This document shows positions 56,658-64,000 of a stretch of 64,000 nt of DNA, piece after piece. The position numbers and the translations under genes were made by a program. The first letter of the stretch is position 1, and each line of letters opens with the position of its first letter. The notes beneath the pieces were generated by a model. The model was not told the DNA's origin. It saw only the letters and a program-made list of their open reading frames with translations, and did not search any database. Source of the stretch: Flavobacterium haoranii (GTDB lineage Bacteria; Bacteroidota; Bacteroidia; Flavobacteriales; Flavobacteriaceae); NCBI RefSeq assembly GCF_009363055.1, contig NZ_CP045292.1, positions 2,356,001 to 2,420,000 on the forward strand, given 5' to 3'.

Positions 56658-59267
56658 TTATTTATTTTTTATAAGCCAATCTTCAAATTGTTTTTTGGCT
56701 TGTACAATCATATAATTCTCTGATGAAATAGAATAGGCAGTATCTTTTATTTTATAGTCTTTGTATTCTTTTAATAATGTCAACGCAACGTTTGCAGATT
56801 CTTTTGATAGGAAACCGTGCATTACAACAAAATCATTTTCTAAGTTATATAAATCTACAGAAACTTTTAGGTCGGTATTGTGACTATCTTCTATATATTT
56901 ATTTAACACTTTTGTTAGTTTTTCGTAATTTTCTCCTTCAACATAAGTTTTAGGGAAAATTAGTTTCCAACTTCTTTTGTCTTCCGTTGTAAATTCTAAA
57001 GCTTCTAATTTTGGAACATCGTTGTCTAAAATTTCTTGAGCTTGTTTTCCTTCTTCGTTGTTCGGATAAGTTAATGCTACATAATTTAAAGCAGATTTAT
57101 AACTCTCTAAACCATTTGTTCTTGCTAATACTTTCGCTTTTAATAACTCATATTTCGGCATCATTTCGTCACCAAAATAATCAATTGTTTTTTGATTAAC
57201 TTCATTATAAGCAAATCGAATATCGCCTGATTCATATTTTTTATAAAGTTTACTAAAATATAATTCAGGGTTTTCTTCGTCTTCTAATACAACAGATGGA
57301 TTTTGAACAATTTGCGCATATCGACTATCAGGATAATTTGTGATAATATCGTTTTTATACACCAATGCTTTATCAGATTTTAGAATTTCGTAGATCTTGA
57401 ACAAGTTGTATTTAGCTGGAAGAATTAATCGTTCTTCAGGATTGTTTTTTAGTAATTGTTCTAATCTATTCGCAGCTAATTCATATTCTTTAAACTTTTC
57501 TTTATAGATTAGTCCAAGTTGATAATACGCATCGTTTCTATCTCGACCTAAGCTGTCAATAATTTTTTGATCTGTTGGTAATTGACTAATATAAAAATCT
57601 GTTGTGTAAGCAGGGTTTTCAACAATCTCTTCTTTTTCTTCATTAATAGTATCGTTTTCAGCAAAATCATTATCTGAGAAATCTTCGCCGCCTTTTAATT
57701 GTCTCCAATTTTCTTTATATTTTCTATTACCCCATTTTTTCTTGAATTCGATTTTTCCGTAACTAACTGTAGAAGGATTGTAGAAATAGAAATTGCTTGA
57801 AGAAGCTAAGTCGTTTCCGCCCATCGGAGGAAGCATGCCTTGCATTTTAATAGCATTTGGATTTGGATTGAAACTAGGATTTGGATTGTTTCCTCCAGCC
57901 AAGTTAGCTTCTTTGTTAGCTTCTTTTTCGGCTTTTTCAGCAGCAAGTTTTGCTTTTCTTTCGTCTTCTTTTTTAAGTTTTAAGATGTAATTTTCAAAAT
58001 ATGCTTTTTTCCCTTCATCATTCATAGCAACAATAGAAAGAATACTATCATTTTGTTTTGCTATATCTTCATAATATATAACATCTACTAAATTGTCTCT
58101 TTTTTTCTTAATTTTTCGATATTCTCTAGTTTTATCATCTAAACGTAAAAGTGTACTGTCGTAATATGCTCCAGCAGTTTTGTATTTGGCATTTCTAAAA
58201 TTAATTTCGCCAATATTTCTATAGTTTGAAGCAACTAAATATTGATCTTGCGATTGTAATTTGTTTGATAAATTGTAAAATCTTTTTGCTAAAGAATCTT
58301 GCTCAAACTTATCGTAAAAAATTCCTTTTTGATGATACAAAATATTCAAATATGGTCTATTTTCTCTATCAGCAATAAGTTTGTTGAATTTTTCTAAGAA
58401 CGCTATAGTATCACCATTTTTATAATCGAATTGAGCAGCTTGCTTAGCATGAGCTTGTATGACATATCTGCGTGGCGATTTTCTTTTTAAATCGATAACT
58501 TCTTGAAAAGTAGTAAATGCACTATCTGCATAATTCATTTTTTCATAAAGCTGACCTAATATAAAAGTATATCTGGCTTTTTCTTCTTTGTTTTTAGTAA
58601 AGGTTTTGGAAATTTTAAGTGTTGCAACGGCGCTATCTGTTGCTTCTATGTTTAAATAAGCCTGAGTTAGCATAGCGTTAGCATCAGCTAAATCTTGACC
58701 ATCAATTTTTTCGTTATCTAAAAGTTTCTTTAAATTTTTAATTGCCGTTTCGTTATTATCGATGCGGATGTTTACTTTTTCTCTCCAAACTTTAGCATGA
58801 TATATTTTATCGCTGTTTGGATATTTGTATAAAATATAATTTAAAGCTTCTAATGCCGGAATGAATCGGTTGTCGTAATAACGCGCTTTACCAAGGAGTA
58901 AATACGCTTCATCCATTTGAGGGTTTTTTTCAAGTCCCCCAATATTCATAGAATGTTTTTGAATTGCTTTTACCGCTTTTTCTTCGGCTCTTTCAAAGTT
59001 TGTGTTTTTGGTTTGTCCAGGTAAAATGCTTTCTTCTTTGTCAGGCATTCTTTCTACTGGTAAAACATCCCAAAAATTATCGTTATAAGTTGCAACTAGT
59101 TCAGTTAGGCCAGTTTCCATGGCTAAATTTCCATTGTATAGAATATTGTATTCAGTTGTAACTGAATGAAAACTGCGATTTAAAAACCTGTCTTTTTTTA
59201 CAGAACAAGCAATAACTGTAAAAACGATAGCGGTTACAAATAGATATTTATAAAGAGTCTTTTTCAA
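56658..59267 (-). CDS. sprE: T9SS/gliding lipoprotein SprE (PorW family)
   Basis: The 869-aa protein has a lipoprotein signal (VTAIVFTVIACSVKK, Cys21) and the characteristic N-terminus RFLNRSFHSVTTEYNILYNG. It has TPR-like helical repeats (about 100-380 and 560-720), a charged Lys/Glu/Ala stretch near 430-450, an Asn/Pro-rich linker near 455-475, and a C-terminal domain. In F. johnsoniae SprE, and in Porphyromonas PorW, are needed for T9SS secretion and surface motility. It ends just before the bactofilin gene. Confidence 0.9.
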   Translation of the reverse strand: MKKTLYKYLFVTAIVFTVIACSVKKDRFLNRSFHSVTTEYNILYNGNLAMETGLTELVATYNDNFWDVLPVERMPDKEESILPGQTKNTNFERAEEKAVKAIQKHSMNIGGLEKNPQMDEAYLLLGKARYYDNRFIPALEALNYILYKYPNSDKIYHAKVWREKVNIRIDNNETAIKNLKKLLDNEKIDGQDLADANAMLTQAYLNIEATDSAVATLKISKTFTKNKEEKARYTFILGQLYEKMNYADSAFTTFQEVIDLKRKSPRRYVIQAHAKQAAQFDYKNGDTIAFLEKFNKLIADRENRPYLNILYHQKGIFYDKFEQDSLAKRFYNLSNKLQSQDQYLVASNYRNIGEINFRNAKYKTAGAYYDSTLLRLDDKTREYRKIKKKRDNLVDVIYYEDIAKQNDSILSIVAMNDEGKKAYFENYILKLKKEDERKAKLAAEKAEKEANKEANLAGGNNPNPSFNPNPNAIKMQGMLPPMGGNDLASSSNFYFYNPSTVSYGKIEFKKKWGNRKYKENWRQLKGGEDFSDNDFAENDTINEEKEEIVENPAYTTDFYISQLPTDQKIIDSLGRDRNDAYYQLGLIYKEKFKEYELAANRLEQLLKNNPEERLILPAKYNLFKIYEILKSDKALVYKNDIITNYPDSRYAQIVQNPSVVLEDEENPELYFSKLYKKYESGDIRFAYNEVNQKTIDYFGDEMMPKYELLKAKVLARTNGLESYKSALNYVALTYPNNEEGKQAQEILDNDVPKLEALEFTTEDKRSWKLIFPKTYVEGENYEKLTKVLNKYIEDSHNTDLKVSVDLYNLENDFVVMHGFLSKESANVALTLLKEYKDYKIKDTAYSISSENYMIVQAKKQFEDWLIKNK

Positions 59268-59349
59268 GTTTAAAGTTGTTTAATTCCTTTAACTACAAAA
59301 CCTTAGTTTTAGTATAAAGAACGGTAAAAATACGTTTCTTTTTCTTATA

Positions 59350-59381
59350 TGAAAAAAAAAAAAGACTTTTTTAAAAGTCTT
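59350..59381 (-). terminator. Terminator of the ACT-domain gene
   Basis: The palindrome AAGACTTTT...AAAAGTCTT at 59362-59381 includes the stop codon and is followed on the minus strand by a run of 12 T. Confidence 0.75.
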
Positions 59382-60039
59382 CTGTATTTTTTAAATCTTT
59401 AATCACTTTAAAAGCAATATCAATTTGTTTGTCGTGAACTATAACTGTAAATTCATTTGTGGTTGAAATTACTTCGTGAATGATAACGCCTTCCCATGCT
59501 AATCTTTGGAAAATATAGTAGAAAACACCAGGAATTGTAACGTTTACTTGAGGTAATTTTACAGTAATTGATGATAAATCATCTACACGATGTGTTCTTT
59601 TTTCGTTTTTAAATATTTCTTCAACATTTGCAGAAATAGACGAACTTACAACAATATTTGATTCGTTTACACCTCTTGATGAAGTATAAAACAAATCTTT
59701 ATTTTTATTTACTTCTGAAATTAATCTAGCTTGATTCTCCAGTAAAGTTTCCGAAACTACAAATGCATAATCTACTAAAGATGAACGAACAGTAATTTCT
59801 CCAATATTTCTTAATACTTTAGAGATTTTATGATTTATTCTAAAATCGAGTTCTTCTGACAAACGCTTTAATGCCATTACCACAGCACCTTGCTTTACAT
59901 CTTTGCCTAATTCTTTTTCAATTTCAGGCATCATAATTCTTGCTAAAGAAGTCAGATTTATAATACCTTGAGAAATGGAATTTAATAAGAAGGGCTTTGT
60001 TTTGATGTAGTGCTCAACAACTGAAGAAATTGTTTTCAT
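59371..60039 (-). CDS. ACT-like domain protein (aspartokinase-regulator-like)
   Basis: The 222-aa protein has no catalytic domain. The N-terminal 90 residues are helical (LARIMMPEIEKELGKDVKQG). The C-terminal half shows an ACT pattern: SSITVKLPQVNVTIPGVFYYIFQ, then WEGVIIHEVISTTNEFTVIV, then a helix, very like the ACT region of aspartate kinases. Homologs are often labelled aspartate kinase although the kinase domain is missing. It probably senses a small metabolite; the target is unknown. It is 54 bases from yraN on the same strand. Confidence 0.6.
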   Translation of the reverse strand: MKTISSVVEHYIKTKPFLLNSISQGIINLTSLARIMMPEIEKELGKDVKQGAVVMALKRLSEELDFRINHKISKVLRNIGEITVRSSLVDYAFVVSETLLENQARLISEVNKNKDLFYTSSRGVNESNIVVSSSISANVEEIFKNEKRTHRVDDLSSITVKLPQVNVTIPGVFYYIFQRLAWEGVIIHEVISTTNEFTVIVHDKQIDIAFKVIKDLKNTEDF

Positions 60040-60093
60040 TTTTTAGTTTCTTGCAAATTTACAAATAAAAACACATATTGTTATGAAATTAAC

Positions 60094-60453
60094 TTAAAAA
60101 TAATAAAAAGCATCTGTTAAGTGTTCAATGTTATGATTTTGTTTGTTTGTTGTAATTGCGATAATATCAAAACGGATTTCTACATCTAAGTCGTTTTTTT
60201 CTACATATTCGTTTACAGCTTTAACTAAAAGTTGAATTTTTTTAGGCTTTACGAAATCTTGTGGAAGTCCAAATTCAATGCTCGATCGTGTTTTTACTTC
60301 AACAATAGCAAGAGTATTTTCTTTTTGAGCAATAATATCAATTTCGGCTTTGTCAAATCGCCAATTGGTTTCTAAAATTTCATAGCCTTGCTCTATAAGA
60401 AATTCAACCGCAAGTTCTTCTCCTAATTTTCCTAACTCATTATGCTTTGCCAT
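60094..60453 (-). CDS. YraN family (UPF0102) putative endonuclease
   Basis: The 119-aa protein has the YraN pattern: GKLGEELAVEFLIEQGYEIL, then FDKAEIDIIAQKENTLAIVEVK. Glu, Asp and the ExK form a Holliday-resolvase-like PD-(D/E)XK site. The function is unproven. It lies two bases after the LD-carboxypeptidase stop and is probably co-transcribed with it. Confidence 0.9.
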   Translation of the reverse strand: MAKHNELGKLGEELAVEFLIEQGYEILETNWRFDKAEIDIIAQKENTLAIVEVKTRSSIEFGLPQDFVKPKKIQLLVKAVNEYVEKNDLDVEIRFDIIAITTNKQNHNIEHLTDAFYYF

Positions 60454-60455
60454 AA

Positions 60456-61415
60456 TTAGTTCTTGAATTGTAATTTTACTTCTTTATCATTCACTTCAAA
60501 TTCAACTTGACTTCCTAAAATTAAAGTACGATTGTCTTTTTGATGTCCGGCAGGAAAATCGAACGCAATAGGAATGTTGTATTCCTTAGTGATTTCATTT
60601 ATAATTTGCACTTCATTTTGTCCAAATGGAATTTCATTATCGTGCATATCGGTCATACTTCCAACAATAATTCCTTTTACATTTTCGAAATAGCCATTAC
60701 GTTTTAAATTATACATCATTCGGTCGATGTGATATAAATATTCGTCTAAATCTTCAATGAATAGAACTTTATCTTTTGTATTAATCGACGATTTTGAACC
60801 CAATAAACTATATAAAATAGAAATATTTCCGCCAACTAATTCCCCTTTGGCTTTTCCATTTCTGTTATATGAAACCGATGGAACATCATAAAAAATTGGT
60901 ACTCCAAATAAAGCCTTTCGTAAAGTTTCTTTAACTTCTTCGGTTGCTCTTGGAACCGTAAAAGGCATTATACTATGTAAAGTTGCAATTCTAAGTGTGT
61001 TTAAATGACTATGTAAAACAGTAACATCAGAAAATCCCATAATCCATTTTGGATGTTTTTTCATTGAAGAAAAATCTATAGAATCTATTATTCTAACGGT
61101 TCCATATCCGCCACGAGCACACCAAATCGCTTTGATGTTTGGATTATCTATTTGTTCTTGCAAATCGGCAGCTCTTTCTCTATCTGTTCCGCCTAATTGA
61201 CAACTGTCTTTACCAATTGTACTTCCAAGTTTTACTTTTAATCCCCACGATTCTAATAATTCAATAGCAGGTTTTGCATCTTCGGGAAAAAATTTACGAG
61301 CCGTACAAACAATAGCAACTGTGTCGCCTTTTTTTAAATAAGGAGGAATAATCATTTTCTTTTGGGAATATGAATTTTGAATTAAAAACAATATGATTAT
61401 AAAGAATCTTATCAT
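60456..61415 (-). CDS. LD-carboxypeptidase (S66 family)
   Basis: ATG 61415 gives 319 residues with a signal peptide (MIRFFIIILFLIQNSYSQ). An earlier in-frame start at 61448 would precede the leader and is rejected. S66 features are GDTVAIVCTARKF, the serine nucleophile in MGFSDVTVL, a Glu in the ELVGGNISIL region and His in FPAGHQKDNRTL. It trims the terminal D-Ala from tetrapeptide stems in peptidoglycan recycling. A signal peptide is unusual, since E. coli LdcA is cytoplasmic, so a periplasmic role is inferred. Confidence 0.9.
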   Translation of the reverse strand: MIRFFIIILFLIQNSYSQKKMIIPPYLKKGDTVAIVCTARKFFPEDAKPAIELLESWGLKVKLGSTIGKDSCQLGGTDRERAADLQEQIDNPNIKAIWCARGGYGTVRIIDSIDFSSMKKHPKWIMGFSDVTVLHSHLNTLRIATLHSIMPFTVPRATEEVKETLRKALFGVPIFYDVPSVSYNRNGKAKGELVGGNISILYSLLGSKSSINTKDKVLFIEDLDEYLYHIDRMMYNLKRNGYFENVKGIIVGSMTDMHDNEIPFGQNEVQIINEITKEYNIPIAFDFPAGHQKDNRTLILGSQVEFEVNDKEVKLQFKN

Positions 61416-61486
61416 GTTCTGAAATAATCTGTAACCAAAAATACACAAAATCAGAACAAAAATTCGTGTAATCGTGACGAATGAAT

Positions 61487-61494
61487 TATTTTTG
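61487..61494 (+). promoter_or_regulatory. -7 element of metG
   Basis: TATTTTTG ends at 61494, so the GTG at 61494 is inside the promoter and the ATG at 61512 must be used. The leader would be about 12-15 bases. Confidence 0.5.
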
Positions 61495-61511
61495 TGTCAA
61501 ATTTTGAAACA

Positions 61512-63587
61512 ATGTTAGAAAATCCGAAAAGATATACGATTACAGCAGCCTTACCTTACACAAACGGACCTATTCATATTGGTCATTTAGCTGGGGTTTA
61601 TGTTCCTGCTGATATTTATGCGCGTTATTTACGTTTACAAGGAAAAGATGTGGCTTACATTTGTGGAAGCGATGAGCATGGAGTAGCGATTTCAATGAAA
61701 GCTAAAAAAGAAGGCATCACACCGCAAGAAGTAATTGATAAATACGACGGAATTATTCGTAAATCTTTTGAAGACTTCGGAATTTCTTTTGATAATTACT
61801 CAAGAACTTCTCGTAAAATTCATCATGATACCGCTTCAGCTTTTTTTAGAAAATTATATGAAGATGGAAAATTTATTGAAGAAACTACAGAACAATTATA
61901 CGACGAAAAAGCGAATCAATTCTTAGCTGATCGTTTTGTAACAGGAACTTGTCCGAAATGCGGGAACGAAGAAGCTTATGGCGACCAATGTGAAAAATGT
62001 GGAACCTCATTAAATGCAACCGATTTAATCAATCCAAAATCGACGATTACTGGAACAAAACCTGTTTTAAAAGCAACAAAACATTGGTTTTTACCTTTAA
62101 ATGAATACGATGCTTTCTTAAAAGAATGGATTTTAGAAGGACATAAAAATGATTGGAAAGCAAATGTTTACGGTCAAGTTAAATCGTGGGTTGATGCTGG
62201 TTTAGAACCAAGAGCGGTAACGCGCGATTTAGATTGGGGAATTGATGTTCCAGTTGAAGGTGCTGAAGGAAAAAAATTATACGTTTGGTTCGATGCACCT
62301 ATTGGCTACATTTCTTCTACAAAAGAATGGGCAGCACGAGAAGGAAAAGATTGGGAACCATATTGGAAAGATCAAGACACTAAATTAGTTCATTTCATAG
62401 GAAAAGACAATATTGTTTTCCATTGTATTATTTTCCCAGCGATGTTAAAAGCACATCGAGATTATATTTTACCAGATAATGTTCCAGCAAACGAATTTTT
62501 AAATTTAGAAGGAAATAAATTATCAACTTCTAAAAATTGGGCAGTATGGTTACACGAATATTTAGAAGATTTTCCAGGAAAAGAAGATGCTTTACGTTAT
62601 GCTTTAACGGCAAATGCTCCAGAAACAAAAGATAACGATTTCACTTGGAAAGATTTTCAAGCAAGAAACAACAATGAGTTAGCAGCTATATTTGGAAATT
62701 TCATTAATCGCGTAGTAGTATTAACTAATAAATATTACGATGGAATTATTCCTACACCTAATGAATTTTCTGATGTTGACGAACAAACTTTGGCTGAACT
62801 AAAAGCGTATCCAGCAGTTATTGCATCTTCAATTGAAAGATATAGATTTAGAGAAGCTTTAGGCGAAATGATGAATGTGGCACGTCTAGGAAATAAATAT
62901 TTAGCCGATGAAGAACCATGGAAAATGATTAAAGAAAATCCTGAAAGAGTAAAAACACAAATGTATGTGGCGTTGCAAATTGCTTCAGCTTTAGCAGTTC
63001 TTTCGGAACCATTTTTACCTTTTACATCTGAAAAATTAAAACGCATCCTTGTCATTTCGAACGAAAGTGAGAAATCTCATAACGCTTGGAAAATGATTGA
63101 AGAAGGAAAAGAAATTATTAGTCCAAATCACCAAATTGGTCAAGCTGAAATTTTATTCGCACAAGTTGAAGATACTGAAATCCAAAAACAATTAGACAAA
63201 TTAGAAGCAAGTAAAAAAGCAAATAAAGCGGCAAGTATGAGTGCAGAACCACAAAAAGATGTTGCAACATTCGACGATTTTACAAAACTAGATTTACGTG
63301 TTGGTACCATTATCGAAGCAGAGAAAATGCCAAAAGCTAACAAACTTTTAGTTTTAAAAGTTGATACTGGAATTGATGTAAGAACAATTGTTTCGGGAAT
63401 TGCTGAACATTTTTCTCCTGAAGAAGTTGTAGGTAAACGCGTAACAGTATTAGTAAATTTAGCACCAAGAGCACTTCGTGGTGTTGAAAGTGCTGGTATG
63501 ATTTTAATGACTAATAATGCCGAAGGGAAATTAGTTTTCGTAAATCCAGATGCAGAAGGCGTTTTAAATGGCGCTACAATTAGTTAA
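61512..63587 (+). CDS. metG: Methionine-tRNA ligase (with C-terminal tRNA-binding domain)
   Basis: The 691-aa class I synthetase starts at ATG 61512 ([19 protein letters not shown]). It has HIGH (HIGHLAG), the zinc knuckle [24 protein letters not shown] for KMSKS, and an anticodon-binding helical domain. A C-terminal EMAP/Trbp domain follows ([20 protein letters not shown]). Between the last two domains, codons at about 63049-63080 consist of a REP-like repeat ([11 protein letters not shown]). The stop codon abuts the pth stop with no base between and no terminator. Confidence 0.95.
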   Translation: MLENPKRYTITAALPYTNGPIHIGHLAGVYVPADIYARYLRLQGKDVAYICGSDEHGVAISMKAKKEGITPQEVIDKYDGIIRKSFEDFGISFDNYSRTSRKIHHDTASAFFRKLYEDGKFIEETTEQLYDEKANQFLADRFVTGTCPKCGNEEAYGDQCEKCGTSLNATDLINPKSTITGTKPVLKATKHWFLPLNEYDAFLKEWILEGHKNDWKANVYGQVKSWVDAGLEPRAVTRDLDWGIDVPVEGAEGKKLYVWFDAPIGYISSTKEWAAREGKDWEPYWKDQDTKLVHFIGKDNIVFHCIIFPAMLKAHRDYILPDNVPANEFLNLEGNKLSTSKNWAVWLHEYLEDFPGKEDALRYALTANAPETKDNDFTWKDFQARNNNELAAIFGNFINRVVVLTNKYYDGIIPTPNEFSDVDEQTLAELKAYPAVIASSIERYRFREALGEMMNVARLGNKYLADEEPWKMIKENPERVKTQMYVALQIASALAVLSEPFLPFTSEKLKRILVISNESEKSHNAWKMIEEGKEIISPNHQIGQAEILFAQVEDTEIQKQLDKLEASKKANKAASMSAEPQKDVATFDDFTKLDLRVGTIIEAEKMPKANKLLVLKVDTGIDVRTIVSGIAEHFSPEEVVGKRVTVLVNLAPRALRGVESAGMILMTNNAEGKLVFVNPDAEGVLNGATIS
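63049..63080 (+). repeat. REP-like repeat embedded in metG coding sequence
   Basis: The 32-nt stretch starts TTGTCATTTCGAACG and ends GAGAAATCTCAT, with complementary ends ATTTC / GAAAT. It shares most positions with the intergenic element at 45185-45212. It is translated in frame as part of the linker before the C-terminal tRNA-binding domain. Confidence 0.7.
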
Positions 63588-64000
63588 TTATTTACCATTA
63601 TAAGTGTTCATGGCATTATTTAAACCTGCTAGAACAAACTCTTGAACAGCTTCAGAAGATATTTTTAATCTTTCCTGAAGCTTTTCTTTTTCTTCTTCGC
63701 TCCATTCCCCTAAAACATAATCTACTTGCTGTCCTTTTTTAAAGGCATCGCTAATACCAAATCTAAATCTTGGGTATTCAGTTGTATTTAATAAAAGTTG
63801 AATATTTTTTAATCCGTTATGACCGCCATCACTTCCTTTACTTTTAATTCTAATGGTTCCAAAAGCAAGGTTTAAATCATCGGTAATAACAAGAATGTTA
63901 TCTTTTGCAATATTTTCTTTATCCATCCAATATTTAACTGCTTTTCCACTTAAATTCATGTAAGTGTTTGGCTTTAATAAAAAAACAGTTCTTCCTTTAA
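63588..64000 (-). CDS. pth: Peptidyl-tRNA hydrolase (N-terminus outside window)
   Basis: The frame is open to the window edge; an internal ATG at 63959 is not the start, because upstream codons read GRTVFLLKPNTYMNLSG, the conserved Pth segment. Other family motifs are VITDDLNLAFGTIRIK and SDGGHNGLKNI, with the catalytic-site His/Asn region. About 137 of roughly 190 residues are visible. It recycles peptidyl-tRNA released from ribosomes. It is convergent with metG. Confidence 0.93.
   Translation of the reverse strand, partial: KGRTVFLLKPNTYMNLSGKAVKYWMDKENIAKDNILVITDDLNLAFGTIRIKSKGSDGGHNGLKNIQLLLNTTEYPRFRFGISDAFKKGQQVDYVLGEWSEEEKEKLQERLKISSEAVQEFVLAGLNNAMNTYNGK

Noticed and set aside
61494..61511. 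GTG start for metG at 61494
   Set aside because: The GTG overlaps the -7 element, so it cannot be in the mRNA; ATG 61512 fits the normal MetG N-terminus.

Overview
The window is AT-rich, Gram-negative DNA from the Bacteroidota, almost certainly a Flavobacteriaceae member close to Flavobacterium. The evidence is gliding/type IX secretion (T9SS) genes (gldD, gldE, sprE), T9SS-sorted extracellular enzymes, an ATP synthase operon with no atpD or atpC beside it, promoters of the TTG-N17-23-TAnnTTTG type, and very few Shine-Dalgarno sequences. The window reads as ordinary chromosome. I see no prophage, insertion sequence, integron, CRISPR array or toxin-antitoxin island.

Layout. 1-6.4 kb: the 3' part of an AddB/RecB-like helicase-nuclease, convergent with a large T9SS-sorted subtilase whose 5' end is broken. 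6.5-12.4 kb: tRNA-Leu, the mutY-ssb-gldE-gldD cluster, then hup, a 30-residue basic (ribosomal-type) peptide and rng. 12.4-20.3 kb: pbpC coupled to a giant alpha-2-macroglobulin-like lipoprotein. 20.4-25 kb: tadA and dxs (divergent), DUF3078, an HMA-domain lipoprotein and an EamA transporter. 25-32 kb: rpmA-rplU, a pair of M16 peptidases, and a T9SS-sorted endonuclease I in several frames. 32-40 kb: tRNA-Phe, then coaX, an outer-membrane protein, a TPR protein, lptC, a small membrane protein, a CNNM/CorC protein and a PpiD/SurA-like chaperone. 40-47.6 kb: an EnvC-like factor, DUF4292, a TPR protein, a nucleotidyltransferase, dut and a flippase. 47.7-59.3 kb: a prolyl oligopeptidase, then atpG-A-H-F-E-B, atpZ, bactofilin and sprE. 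59.4-64 kb: an ACT-domain protein, yraN, an LD-carboxypeptidase, metG and pth (cut by the window edge).

Much of the window serves envelope biogenesis (LptC, PbpC, macroglobulin, EnvC-like factor, flippase, LD-carboxypeptidase) and the T9SS/gliding machinery with its substrates; the rest is translation, DNA repair and energy metabolism.

The dominant oddity is that seven genes carry eleven single-base frameshifts, nearly all in homopolymer runs. They include rpmA (L27), where restoring one A gives exactly the usual 86-residue protein. That pattern argues for sequencing/consensus indels more than mass pseudogenization. The subtilase is an exception, because it also has an in-frame TAG inside its signal peptide. 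Other points of interest are a REP-like repeat that has become coding sequence inside metG, a 55-56 bp tandem repeat grown from the 3' end of atpG, hairpins between atpE/atpF and atpA/atpG, an unrelated secreted-protein gene inside the ATP synthase operon, and a shared C-terminal cargo module on two unrelated T9SS enzymes. I did not find a clearly new multi-gene system. No gene-free stretch longer than about 300 bases exists in the window.
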